Shown: positions 41,804 to 50,940 of the stretch, piece by piece
Layout of the letters: each line of letters opens with the position of its first letter
How positions within the stretch are numbered: the first letter of the stretch is position 1
Source: an uncultured Clostridia bacterium
GTDB taxonomy: Bacteria; Bacillota; Clostridia; Oscillospirales; Ruminococcaceae
Length of the DNA stretch: 64,000 nucleotides
Assembly (NCBI GenBank): GCA_947589355.1
Contig: CANPZC010000010.1
Span: 24,173 to 88,172, forward strand
Direction of reading: 5' to 3'
Position numbers and translations under genes: made by a program
Notes under the pieces: model-generated
Told to the model about the DNA's origin: nothing
Database searches by the model: none
Seen by the model: only the letters and a program-made list of their open reading frames with translations

Positions 41804-44215
41804 ATGAAAGTCCTTAAAAAGAGAATATCTCGCGCCGTTCTTATAGCAATAATATTTGCAATTGTCACTTCCACTGCGCTCGGCTTTCTCACTATTGCAG
41901 TGAACGCCCCCGAGACCGAGCCTGTCTACAACAACTATCTCTACAGTTCCGACTATATGCACGATGTCACCGACCTGTATACGCAGCTGTGGGTCGCAAC
42001 CAATATGTATCTTGCCAATATCGATGAAAACGGCAATTATACCGTGAATGAATATCATCAGGCAGCTCTGGAAAAACTCTTCGGTGAATGGGGCATTGTA
42101 AAAGACGGCTGGGTTGTTTTAGATAATTTTGAAAACCTTGAATACCACGCAGTCTGCGGCAATACAGATCTCTCAAATACAGATAATACAATTGAAGATC
42201 TCCGCAATACAGGCTATGCTTTTGAGGCAACCTATAACGGCACTATCTACCCCACAAACGGCGGATTTTACGGGCTTCCCGAATGTCAGGTCTATAACAC
42301 ATCATACGGTCTTACGCAGTATGTCGTAAACGGCACTGTATATAACGTTTATGATTTTGATACCGCAAACCTGCCCTATTATTATGAAGACAGGCTGAAA
42401 TATTACTATAAAACAGACGGCTCAACTCCCCTGCCGTCAAGCGATGACCTCATTCTCGACTGTACCCCCTATTTTATTTACGATACATCGCAGCTTTCCG
42501 AAGTCCTTGGCGATATAATGCAGAATAATATAGAAGATGCCCGTATTTTCCGCGTTGATGAAAACGGATATACCATCGCCCTTTATGACCTTGAAGCCCA
42601 TAAATGGATAGAAGTCCGCGCAGAGGGCAATATGTTCTCATCGCCGGGTAACTACGGCATCGCGCGAAATGATATCAGAATATGTATCGCCCCCACACGC
42701 TCTGTCATACTTAACTATGAGGAAAACGAAAATATCCTCTCCGATTATTATACCAAAGAAACGCGCTATCTTATAGCATTGTGCGCATTTCTGGCAATGG
42801 CGTTTGTAATAGCCGTCGTCTACTGGGTATTCTGCGGCTATGATGTAAAACAAGGCCGCTACAGGCTGTCTTTCTTAGATAAAATGTTTACCGAAGTATA
42901 CCTCGCGGCATTTGCGTTTCTAGTCTTTTTCGCAGTCGTGCTGATAGACGAATTTCTGGGCGGCATCGGTATGTATGGTTATTGGTACAACTACGCATCA
43001 GAAGCCTTTGCAGACTCTCTGCTCAGTGATATGTTCATACGCATTACCCTGTCAGCAGGCGTAGGCGCCGCCGCTATAACAGGCGTGCTCGTAACAGGCG
43101 CAATAATAAATAAGTTCAAAACTAAGCATTTCATCAAAGATTCGCTCATTTTCAAGCTTCTAAAAATACTGTGGCGTATAACAAAAAAGGCTTTCAAAGT
43201 AGTTAAAAATGCATTTTTCTCATTCGGCAGAGCCACCCATACCGCCTTTATGAAACGCTTCCTGCTAAGGCTCATAATATTATCTGCTATAGCGTTCGTA
43301 ATGCTTCTGCTTACTATGGATCCCGAAGTGTTCATAGTCGTCTGTGTCCTGCTTGCAATAGTCTATGTATTTTTTGAAGTCGTAGATGCCGTATCTATAG
43401 CCAAACTCACCGAGCGTATAGAAAACATCCGCAACGGCGATTATTCCGTAACTGATGTCAAAGAATGGGACGTAAACTATAAAGCGCAGCAGGATCTCAA
43501 TAATATTTCAGAAAGCGTTACCAAAGTCGTAGAGGAGCAAATAAAGTCCGAGCGTATGAAAATTGATCTCGTCACCAACGTTTCCCACGACCTCAAAACT
43601 CCGCTCACGTCTATAACAAGTTATGTCGATCTGCTCTCAAAAGAAGACCTGCCCGACGAAGCGAAAGATTATGTAAATATTCTTATAAGAAAAACAGAGC
43701 GGCTGAATGCCATGATCGGCGATCTGTTTGACCTCGCCAAAGCCACCAGCGAAACAGATGTAAAACTTGAAGAATTAGATGCAGTAATACTCGTCCGTCA
43801 AGTGCTTGCCGATATGGAAGATAAAATAAACCGCTATGGCAGAGATGTAAGATTGGAGATATTGCCGCAGTCTGTCAAAGTCATCGGCGAGGGTAAAAAA
43901 CTGTACAGAATAATACAGAACGTCGTCGATAACGCGCTTAAATATTCACTCGAAAATACGCGAATTTATCTCACGCTTACCGAGAATGAGAACGAAGCGA
44001 TAATCACAGTAAAGAATATCGCATCATATGAAATGGATTTTACGGGCGATGAAATAACCGAAAGGTTTGTCCGCGGCAGTAAGTCGAGAACAGGCGAGGG
44101 CAACGGGCTCGGGCTGTCAATAGCAAAGAGCTTCACGCAAGCGTGCGGCGGCAGTTTCACCGTCACCCCCGATGGCGACGTCTTCACAGCAGAGATAAGG
44201 CTGAAGAAGGTTTAG
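41804..44215 (+). CDS. Membrane sensor histidine kinase
   Basis: An 803-residue kinase. An N-terminal transmembrane helix (about 9-30) and a long Tyr/Asn-rich extracytoplasmic domain (about 35-310) are followed by several more helices (about 325-345, 370-390, 415-435 and a pair near 490-530). A HAMP-like linker comes next, then HisKA with VSHDLKTPLTSI (His near residue 595), and HATPase_c with NVVDNALKYS (N-box) and GEGNGLGLSIAK (G2). A clear DXG motif is not obvious (FTGDEITERF follows the G1 region). The stimulus is unknown. GTG at 41795 is also in frame, but the ATG at 41804 is better placed after AGGTGA. Confidence 0.92.
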   Translation: MKVLKKRISRAVLIAIIFAIVTSTALGFLTIAVNAPETEPVYNNYLYSSDYMHDVTDLYTQLWVATNMYLANIDENGNYTVNEYHQAALEKLFGEWGIVKDGWVVLDNFENLEYHAVCGNTDLSNTDNTIEDLRNTGYAFEATYNGTIYPTNGGFYGLPECQVYNTSYGLTQYVVNGTVYNVYDFDTANLPYYYEDRLKYYYKTDGSTPLPSSDDLILDCTPYFIYDTSQLSEVLGDIMQNNIEDARIFRVDENGYTIALYDLEAHKWIEVRAEGNMFSSPGNYGIARNDIRICIAPTRSVILNYEENENILSDYYTKETRYLIALCAFLAMAFVIAVVYWVFCGYDVKQGRYRLSFLDKMFTEVYLAAFAFLVFFAVVLIDEFLGGIGMYGYWYNYASEAFADSLLSDMFIRITLSAGVGAAAITGVLVTGAIINKFKTKHFIKDSLIFKLLKILWRITKKAFKVVKNAFFSFGRATHTAFMKRFLLRLIILSAIAFVMLLLTMDPEVFIVVCVLLAIVYVFFEVVDAVSIAKLTERIENIRNGDYSVTDVKEWDVNYKAQQDLNNISESVTKVVEEQIKSERMKIDLVTNVSHDLKTPLTSITSYVDLLSKEDLPDEAKDYVNILIRKTERLNAMIGDLFDLAKATSETDVKLEELDAVILVRQVLADMEDKINRYGRDVRLEILPQSVKVIGEGKKLYRIIQNVVDNALKYSLENTRIYLTLTENENEAIITVKNIASYEMDFTGDEITERFVRGSKSRTGEGNGLGLSIAKSFTQACGGSFTVTPDGDVFTAEIRLKKV

Positions 44216-44227
44216 TCATCGCAAACT

Positions 44228-44790
44228 TTTCAAATCCAAAAAACTAAAAGTTTTCGGTCAAGCCTTTTTCAAAAGGCTTGCGGGGGAACGGGGGCAGAGC
44301 CCCCGAAAACACGTCAGGCGCCCTGAGAGGGGTGAATTAGAAAATAATCCGGTGGATTATTTTCTAAGAGGGGAGGCTCTGCAAGAGAGAGCCTCCCCTT
44401 GTTGTAGCGCATATCTCTTTTTCCGCGTTCCATTCTGGAACGCCGTGCTGTATGTGAAGTTTTAGCTGGCACATAAGCGCAAATTTTTAACAAAGCTTTT
44501 GCGCACGCAAGCGCGCGCAGGAAAGAAAGCTAATGTCTTTTCAAAGGGAACGCCCTGCAAGAGAGGGCGTTTCCTCTTTCAAAATAGTCCACCGGACTAT
44601 TTTGAAATTCACTCTTTGCGGAGCGCCTGCCGTATGGGGCTTTCGCCGTGCTGCGGTAGCGTTCGCAAGCGACCGCAGGCGACGGGGGGTCACCCTGCGT
44701 ATGCTAGCATACGCTACGACCTATGACGACCCTTGGCAGTTGCGCAGCAACTGTAAAAAAGAGGTCGATCGAAAACTTTTCTTTCTAGTT
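44228..44790. repeat. Facing pair of family B elements, B5 (forward) and B6 (reverse)
   Basis: B5 (44228-44475) starts 12 bases after the kinase stop: AAAGTTTTCGGTCAAGCC, GGGGGAACGGGGGCAGAGCC, AATAATCC-GGTGGATTATT with TTAGAAA arms, and GGGAGGCTCTGCAAGAGAG. B6 (44500-44790) is reversed: GGGAACGCCCTGCAAGAGAG/GGGCGTTTCC, AATAGTCC-ACC-GGACTATT with TTTCAA arms, GTATGCTAGCATACG and a degraded end. This is the sole content of the gap before the sirtuin promoter. Confidence 0.85.
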
Positions 44791-44928
44791 GGTTATTCTG
44801 CATAAAAATATTGCCAAAATTTTTACACTTTTCCCCACAATTTTTGCAAGACATTTCAGACAAAATGTGTTATAATTATAGTAGATGTAAATTTTTACGA
44901 CAATGCGACAACGAAAAGAGGCATAGCC

Positions 44929-45639
44929 ATGAAAACCTTGCAGGAGATAATAACAAGCGCGAAAAATATAGTGTTCTTCGGCGGCGCAGGGGTGTCCACC
45001 GAAAGCGGCATACCCGACTTCCGCTCCGCCGACGGTCTGTATAACCAAAAGTATTCCGTGCCGCCCGAAACTATGCTCAGCCACGGGTACTTCATGACCC
45101 ATACCGACGACTTCTTCCGCTTCTACCGCGATAAAATGATTTGTACCACCGCTAAGCCAAATAAGGCGCATTTGAAGCTCGCCGAAATGGAAAACAAGGG
45201 CAAACTTCGCGCCGTCATAACACAGAATATCGACGGCCTCCACCAAGCCGCAGGCAGTAAAACAGTCTTCGAGCTCCACGGCTCCGTCCACCGAAACTTT
45301 TGTATGAAATGCGGAAAGTTCCATTCTTTAGATGAAATAATAAACTCCGAGGGCGTTCCCAAGTGCGAGTGCGGCGGCATAATTAAACCCGATGTAGTGC
45401 TTTACGGCGAGCAGCTAGACAGCGAAACCATCGAAAATTCCGTAACAGCCATCGCAAACTGCGATGCGCTTATCATCGCAGGCACTTCACTCACCGTCTA
45501 CCCCGCCGCAGGCTTCGTCAGGTATTTCAGAGGAAACGACCTCGTACTTATCAACCGCGACCCCACCCCCATGGACAGCGAATGTTCACTGGTGCTGCAC
45601 GAAAAAGTCGGCGAGGTGCTCTCGCAAATAATAGTCTGA
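44929..45639 (+). CDS. Sir2-family NAD-dependent protein deacylase
   Basis: A 236-residue sirtuin. NAD-binding GGAGVSTESGIPDFRS, catalytic TQNIDGLHQAAGS and LHGSVHRNFC (catalytic His), a zinc site from FCMKCGKF and KCECGG, and GTSLTVYPAAG are all present. It removes acetyl or other acyl groups from lysine, linking enzyme activity to NAD. TATAAT at 44871-44876 with AAGACA 17 bases upstream is a possible promoter. The gene after it starts 16 bases downstream of the stop, suggesting one transcript. Confidence 0.95.
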   Translation: MKTLQEIITSAKNIVFFGGAGVSTESGIPDFRSADGLYNQKYSVPPETMLSHGYFMTHTDDFFRFYRDKMICTTAKPNKAHLKLAEMENKGKLRAVITQNIDGLHQAAGSKTVFELHGSVHRNFCMKCGKFHSLDEIINSEGVPKCECGGIIKPDVVLYGEQLDSETIENSVTAIANCDALIIAGTSLTVYPAAGFVRYFRGNDLVLINRDPTPMDSECSLVLHEKVGEVLSQIIV

Positions 45640-45654
45640 ATAAGGAGGCAGCAT

Positions 45655-46548
45655 ATGAAATTTTTATCCACCCTACGGCAGGATCTCAAAAAAACCGTCG
45701 GCAACTATTGCTTCCTGATATGCGTGCTGCTGACCGCAGGGCTCTGCTTTACCGCCATAGCTTACAGCAACGAGGAAAAAGGCATATCCGTCACCGTCTT
45801 AGATGCCATTTTGTATAAAAGCCGCGCCGAAATGCTCTCCGACAGCAGCTATTCTCTCGCGCATATCTTCAGTACAGCTTCAACAGGCTACCTGCCAATG
45901 TTTCTGCCAATGATAGCCGCATTCCCGTTTATACCCAACTTCTGCTCCGAACGCAACTCGGGTCTTATCAGAATGACTATCTTCCGCACAGGCAAATACC
46001 GCTATTACTTTTCAAAATTTCTGTCCGCTATGATAGGCGGCGGAATGGCAGTCGCGCTCGGCTGCGGACTCTACTGCGGCGTTTCATCGTTTTTCTTCCC
46101 CCTCCCCGAGAGCTACCCCGTCAATATGGAGCTTGTCAATATGGGGCTTGCAACTATCCCCACCAATTCAATTTGTATAACGATCGCCCTTAAAACTCTG
46201 CTCGGCGGCTTCTGCGCAGGCGCAGTGTCAACATTGCTCGCGTTCTTCTTCGCAGCTTTTGTGCGCAACAGATATTTGATAGTCTGCCTGCCGTTCATGA
46301 TCACTTATATGTATAGTTCACTGCTCGATAAAATTGTTTACGGCTATTATGATGATTTTTCCGAAGCAGGCTTTGAAAAAGCGCAGTTTTTAATGGCGTT
46401 CTACCCCTCCGAGGTCTTGTCGGGCTGGAATTATACCCATAAAAGCAACTATATCGCAGCAATGATCATATTCAACGTCGCCCTCGTGGTCGCCGCCCTC
46501 ACCGCATTTATCGTTATTATGAATAAACGCACAGACTTAGGCGAATGA
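45655..46548 (+). CDS. ABC-2-type membrane permease without visible ATPase
   Basis: A 297-residue protein with about six transmembrane segments (YCFLICVLLTAGLCFTAIAY; YLPMFLPMIAAFPFIPNFC; SAMIGGGMAVALGCGLYCGV; LLGGFCAGAVSTLLAFFFAA; a short YLIVCLPFMITYMYSS segment; AAMIIFNVALVVAALTAFIV). CSERNSGLIRMTIFRTGKYRYYFSKF is typical of ABC-2 permeases. No ATP-binding subunit is adjacent, so it must use one from elsewhere or has another role. It follows the sirtuin with a short gap and GGAGGC. Confidence 0.75.
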   Translation: MKFLSTLRQDLKKTVGNYCFLICVLLTAGLCFTAIAYSNEEKGISVTVLDAILYKSRAEMLSDSSYSLAHIFSTASTGYLPMFLPMIAAFPFIPNFCSERNSGLIRMTIFRTGKYRYYFSKFLSAMIGGGMAVALGCGLYCGVSSFFFPLPESYPVNMELVNMGLATIPTNSICITIALKTLLGGFCAGAVSTLLAFFFAAFVRNRYLIVCLPFMITYMYSSLLDKIVYGYYDDFSEAGFEKAQFLMAFYPSEVLSGWNYTHKSNYIAAMIIFNVALVVAALTAFIVIMNKRTDLGE

Positions 46549-46567
46549 GCGTGTTTTTATGTATAAC

Positions 46568-46600
46568 AAAAGTGCCCGACTTTTCCGTCAGGCACTTTTT
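46568..46600. terminator. Bidirectional terminator between the permease and xylB
   Basis: AAAAGTGCC and GGCACTTTTT form a strong stem between convergent genes, with A- and T-runs serving both strands. Confidence 0.85.
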
Positions 46601-46610
46601 GCTGTTTATA

Positions 46611-48134
46611 TCACATCACCGCAAGTTTAGCAAAACTGTCTTTCAGCGCAGGGTATATCTCCCTGTAAAGCTGATAGTACTTTTCATACTCCGCAATGTT
46701 TTCCTCGTTTGGCTGCTGAATTTTGTCAGTCTTTATTACCGCGTTGCAAGCCTCGGGTACGCTCGAATATATGCCCGCTCCCACCGCCGCAAGAAGCGCA
46801 ACACCCAAAGCAGGGCCTTGCTTTGAAGTTACAGTTTTGACAGGGCAGCAGTAAAGGTCTGCCAGCATAGAACGCCAGAGCGCCGAAGTTCCGCCTCCGC
46901 CGCAAGCCATCATGTCCGAAACCTTTATGTCCATCTCCCTGAATACTTCCACACAGTCGCGAAGCGAGTACGAAACACCCTCCAGCACCGCGCGAAGCAT
47001 CTCTTTCTTCGTGTGCATAGCCGATAAACCAAAGAATACACCCCTCGCATCAGGGTCAAGGTGAGGCGTCCGCTCTCCCATAAGATACGGCAGATAAAGC
47101 AGCCTGTTCGAGCCTACTTCCACAGTCGCAGCCTCTTTGTCCATAAGGTAGTATTCGTCAACGCCCATGTATCTCGCGGTCTCTTTCTCACTCGCGCAGA
47201 AATTATCCCTGAACCATTTCAGAGAAAGCCCCGCGCCCTGCGTAACGCCCATAACGTGCCAGCTTCCGGGTACAGCAGCGCAGCAGGTGTGTACCCTGCC
47301 TTTCGGGTCAATAGAAATAGAGCTCGTGTGAGCAAATACAACTCCCGAAGTACCTATCGTAGTGAATGCCTTGCCGTCCTCAACAACGCCCGTGCCAACA
47401 GCCGCAGCAGCATTGTCGCCTGCACCGCCTACTACAATAGTACCCTCTGCAAGACCCGTAATTTCAGCCATTTTTGCAGATACTGTTCCCGTTACCTCGC
47501 AGGATTCGTAAACCTTTGCCAGCAAAGACTTGTCAATACCCAAAGCCGAGCAAACTTCATCGCTCCAGCAGCGGTTGGGTACGTCCAGCAGCTGCATACC
47601 CGAAGCATCTGAGACCTCGGTAGCAAATTCGCCCGTAAGTACGTATCTTAAATAATCTTTCGGCAACAGTATGTGACAGCATTTTTCGTAAATTTCCGGC
47701 TCGTTGTCGCGTACCCAAAGAATTTTCGCAGCCGTCCAACCCGTCAGAGCAGGGTTAGCGGTTATCTTGATCAGCTTTTCACGACCCAGAATATCATTCA
47801 TTTTGTCGACTTGAGCCGCCGTCCTCTGATCGCACCAGATTATCGAGCGGCGAAGCGGCTCACCGTTTTTGTCAAGCATAACAAGCCCGTGCATCTGTCC
47901 CGAAATGCCAATGCCCTTAACATCGTGCTTGTCAACACCGCTTTGAGACATAACAGCCTTTATCGTGTTTATCATCGCGTTCGCCCAGTCGGTCGGGTCT
48001 TGTTCCGCGTAACCGTTTTTGGGCTGATACATCGGGTATTCAATAGTGTTTGACGCTATCACAGCGCCGGTTTGGTCAAACAGCACCGTCTTCGTGCCGC
48101 TCGTACCGCAGTCAACACCTATCAGATATGACAT
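46611..48134 (-). CDS. xylB: Xylulokinase
   Basis: A 507-residue FGGY-family kinase of normal length. VDCGTSGTKTVLFD is the phosphate-binding start, GISGQMHGLVMLD with IIWCDQRT the xylulose-binding region, and GGAGDNAAAAVGTG with a C-terminal MMACGGGGTSALWRSMLAD the FGGY C-domain signatures. It converts D-xylulose to xylulose-5-phosphate, the step after XylA. The matching xylA gene lies upstream on the same strand, 2.8 kb away, with a toxin-like locus and repeats between. Confidence 0.96.
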   Translation of the reverse strand: MSYLIGVDCGTSGTKTVLFDQTGAVIASNTIEYPMYQPKNGYAEQDPTDWANAMINTIKAVMSQSGVDKHDVKGIGISGQMHGLVMLDKNGEPLRRSIIWCDQRTAAQVDKMNDILGREKLIKITANPALTGWTAAKILWVRDNEPEIYEKCCHILLPKDYLRYVLTGEFATEVSDASGMQLLDVPNRCWSDEVCSALGIDKSLLAKVYESCEVTGTVSAKMAEITGLAEGTIVVGGAGDNAAAAVGTGVVEDGKAFTTIGTSGVVFAHTSSISIDPKGRVHTCCAAVPGSWHVMGVTQGAGLSLKWFRDNFCASEKETARYMGVDEYYLMDKEAATVEVGSNRLLYLPYLMGERTPHLDPDARGVFFGLSAMHTKKEMLRAVLEGVSYSLRDCVEVFREMDIKVSDMMACGGGGTSALWRSMLADLYCCPVKTVTSKQGPALGVALLAAVGAGIYSSVPEACNAVIKTDKIQQPNEENIAEYEKYYQLYREIYPALKDSFAKLAVM

Positions 48135-48159
48135 AAGATCATCTCCTTATTATAATAAT

Positions 48160-48292
48160 ATTTGCGCTTCCGCGCAGCCTGCGGAGGCACACGTTGACCG
48201 CCTAGAGTAGGTCAAGTATGTGCTACCCAACTTTGCGCGTATCTAAATTGTATTTTTTCAGCGAGTGCGTTTACCGCCACATTTCAACCCCT
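48160..48292. repeat. Family D unit with a GTTGACC/GGTCAA hairpin
   Basis: GCGCTTCCGCGCAGCCTGCGGAGG is followed by GCACACGTTGACCGCC and GGTCAAGTATGTGC, which can pair, then CAACTTTGCGCGTATCT and TTTTTCAGCGAGTGCG. A near-identical copy lies at 55958-56075, a partial one at 18540-18610. Confidence 0.75.
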
Positions 48293-48296
48293 TTCA

Positions 48297-48755
48297 CTAA
48301 CTCAGCGGTCGTACAATAAACTTATTATACAACTTTTCACTAGCATTTTCATATGATGTTTCGTGCAACGGATTGTACATTTCACAAAGAACTTTTGATG
48401 GCAGCTTTTGGTTTAATATTGAAGAAGAAATATTGTATCTCCATTGAAGAAAAACATATATATGTGCGATCCAACCCAGCAGAATATCATCAACAGGATA
48501 ATCTTCTAACTTAGGTTTACACAAAGAAAAATCAATGCTGTTGAATATTTGTTTCCAACCTTTATTTAATGCACTCCAATTTCCCACGTCCATTCGAGAA
48601 CGGATCTCTGAATGTTGCATATATACATCTATCATAGAAAATATGTCATATTCCTTTTTGAGAACAAATAATTTTGAAAAAACTAAGGCATGGACGCTCA
48701 TCATACTTTCAAGATATAAGCTATCATAAGCTGTATTTTCAAAATTCAGGTTCAT
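48297..48755 (-). CDS. Possible antitoxin or partner of the DUF3990 protein
   Basis: A 152-residue protein, last gene of the locus. Its C-terminal half, DYPVDDILLGWIAHIYVFLQWRYN, then SSSILNQKLPSKVLCEMYNPLHETSYENA, resembles a small helical protein that I recall beside DUF3990 genes in Firmicutes (aromatic IaYIYr.w, then an SSkeIy..p...l...Y..yHt pattern). The N-terminal half is not recognised. GAAAGGAAAAG gives a good ribosome site. The local DNA is AT-richer than its neighbours, consistent with transfer. Confidence 0.5.
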   Translation of the reverse strand: MNLNFENTAYDSLYLESMMSVHALVFSKLFVLKKEYDIFSMIDVYMQHSEIRSRMDVGNWSALNKGWKQIFNSIDFSLCKPKLEDYPVDDILLGWIAHIYVFLQWRYNISSSILNQKLPSKVLCEMYNPLHETSYENASEKLYNKFIVRPLS

Positions 48756-48831
48756 GATCTTTTCCTTTCTTGTTATGCTTTTTTGGATCTGGAACCGGAT
48801 CGACGATCTTGCTTTTTAACGGATCGTCCAT
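48739..48831 (-). CDS. Possible 30-residue peptide between the toxin-like and partner genes
   Basis: An ATG nine bases past the DUF3990 stop opens a 30-codon frame, MDDPLKSKIVDPVPDPKKHN then KKGKDHEPEF, overlapping the next start. It is highly charged and Pro-rich. It could be a small protein that couples translation, or a remnant of a longer C-terminus. AAAGGTTG is a weak ribosome site. Confidence 0.3.
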   Translation of the reverse strand: MDDPLKSKIVDPVPDPKKHNKKGKDHEPEF

Positions 48832-48840
48832 TACAACCTT

Positions 48841-49305
48841 TTAATATGAATATTCTTTGTTATACTTAAAATTATTATTGATAGCTTCTCTCGCTGTAAT
48901 TCCTGTAGGGACAAATCCTTCAATTTGAATGGCAGTTTCTCTTTTGTTAATAAAATTAAAGACTTCACGTCTTGCTTGAACATCAGAATTACCAAAAGAA
49001 GAACCAACACTTGGCTTTTTTACTTCTTCTGCTATGTTTGAATATGCCCCACGGTTGTATATTACTTCTGCTATCCACGCAAGAGTGCCATGATCATCAA
49101 GATCAAGGACGAGTAGTCCGGACATATCAATTTCATATTTATTACAAAACGCTTTGTCCGTTCCATTTGCTAAAGCCCATTCTCTTGCTTTTTCAATGTC
49201 CTTTGTTGTATAAAAACCGCTGCCATGATCATTGTCACTTTTCCCAACACCATACATCGGTGTTTTGACAATTTTATCGCTTCCGTGATATACTACTTCT
49301 TTCAT
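48841..49305 (-). CDS. DUF3990 family ADP-ribosyltransferase-like toxin candidate
   Basis: A 154-residue protein. YHGSDKIVKTPMYGVGKSDNDHGSGFYTTKDIEKAREWALANG and NKYEIDMSGLLVLDLDDHGTLAWIAEVIYNRG match the N-terminal part of DUF3990, which is related to ADP-ribosyltransferases (YHGS histidine and GFYTT tyrosine as NAD-binding residues). From about residue 95 the sequence departs from what I remember: the DTS..DIIIGYRADDSY segment expected near there is absent, so the protein may be truncated, recombined or inactive. It lies between xylA and xylB, in AT-richer DNA, with a partner-like gene downstream. Confidence 0.7.
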   Translation of the reverse strand: MKEVVYHGSDKIVKTPMYGVGKSDNDHGSGFYTTKDIEKAREWALANGTDKAFCNKYEIDMSGLLVLDLDDHGTLAWIAEVIYNRGAYSNIAEEVKKPSVGSSFGNSDVQARREVFNFINKRETAIQIEGFVPTGITAREAINNNFKYNKEYSY

Positions 49306-49319
49306 TTTGGATCACACCT

Positions 49320-50940
49320 CATAACTACAGCACACCACGCACTCTCCCAACAACTAAAAGTTCCGCTCCCCTCACATCGCTGGAAGAATATTCTGCTATC
49401 AGAGGTCAGAAGTGAGATGTTAGAGGTTAGAAACGGTTTTTACAACTCTCGCGACAATTCCTCATACCTGCGGCTTACCTAGAAGCAAGAAGCAAGAAAC
49501 GCACCGCGCGATCACACCGTGCCACAGCTCTGCACGCCGCCGCGCCTTTGTACTCTCCGTTCTCTAACATCTAGCAACCTCACGCTCCACTACTCAAAAC
49601 CATTCTCCCCCCCACGTCGCTGGAAGAATATTCTGCCAGCTACTTCTCTTTTGGGGCGGCTCGTGGGTCGGGGTAAAATATATGATGTTGTAACGAATTT
49701 AGCATGAATACCGGCAAAATACGCCCGTCTAAAACAACAGATACTCCGCTCCTCCCGGAAAGCCTCACCCCATTGCACCACCGGAAGAATATTCAGCTAT
49801 CAGAGGTTAGAAGTAAGAGGTTACAAACGTTTTATGACCCCATGCGCAAAGCCGCCATTCCTGCGACTTACCTAGAAGCAAGACCGCGCCGCGCGATCAC
49901 ACCGTGCCACAGCCTCAACAAACCGCCGCACCTTTGTACTCTCCGTTCTCTCACATCTAGCGACCTAACGCCCCACTACTCAAAACTATTCTCCCCTCAC
50001 GCCGCTAGAAGAATATTCTGCCAGCTACTTCTCTTTTGGGGCGGCTCGTGGGTCGGGGTAAAATATATGATGTTGTAACGAATTTAGCATGAATACCGGC
50101 AAAATACGCCCGTCTAAAACAACAGATACTCCGCTCCTCCCGGAAAGCCTCACCCCATTGCACCACCGGAAGAATATTCAGCTATCAGAGGTTAGAAGTG
50201 AGAAGTTAGAGGTTAGAAACGGTTTTTACAACTCTCGCAACAGCTTTTCATACCTGCGATTTACACAGAAGCAAGAAACGCGCCGCGCAATCACACCATG
50301 CCAAAGCTTCAGCAAACCGCCGCACTCACCCTATCCCAGCAACTAAAAATTCCGCTCCCCTCTCCACGCAGCTGGAAGAATATTCTGCCAGCTACTTCTC
50401 TTTTGGGGCGGCTCGTGGGTCGGGGTAAAATATATGATGTTGTAACGAATTTAGCATGAATACCGGCAAAATACGCCCGTCTAAAACAACAGATACTCCG
50501 CTCCTCCCGGAAAGCCTCACCCCATTGCACCACCGTAAGAATATTCAGCTATCAGAGGTTAGAAGTGAGAAGTTATAGGTTAGAAACGGTTTTTACAACT
50601 CTCGCGACAATTCCTCATACCTGCGGCTTACAAGAAGCAAGAGGCAAGACCGCACCGCGCAATCACACCGTGCCAAAGCGTCATCACACCGCCTTACTAC
50701 TTCCGTTGCACCGGCAACCCCACTACCTAAATCCGCTCTCCTCTCACGTCGCTGGAAGAATATTCTGCCAGCTGTCTCTCTTCTGTGGGTTGACGTGCGG
50801 GTGGGTATTAGAAGTTAGATGTTAGAAACGACTTTCCAACTCCTGCGCAAAGCCGCTGTTTTAGCCGTCTACAATCAGAAACAAGAGGCAAGATGAACTT
50901 TTGAAATTTTCTTGCCTCTTGCCTCTCGTTATCTTGCTTA
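49320..50940. repeat. Array of families A and E with three long tandem units
   Basis: GAATATTC cores of A lie at 49386, 49626, 49787, 50011, 50172, 50378, 50539 and 50758. A unit of about 370 bp containing two A palindromes, a constant GTCGGGGTAAAATATATGAT segment and an E unit occurs three times (AGCATGAATACCGG at 49701, 50086 and 50453; periods 385 and 367). The array ends in an E/reverse-E pair whose last bases adjoin the xylA stop. Small ORFs here repeat the same peptide and are not genes. Confidence 0.85.

Noticed and set aside
49320..50940. CRISPR array
   Set aside because: Repeats recur at about 150-385 bases with long, mostly identical intervening DNA; there are no short uniform spacers and no cas genes.
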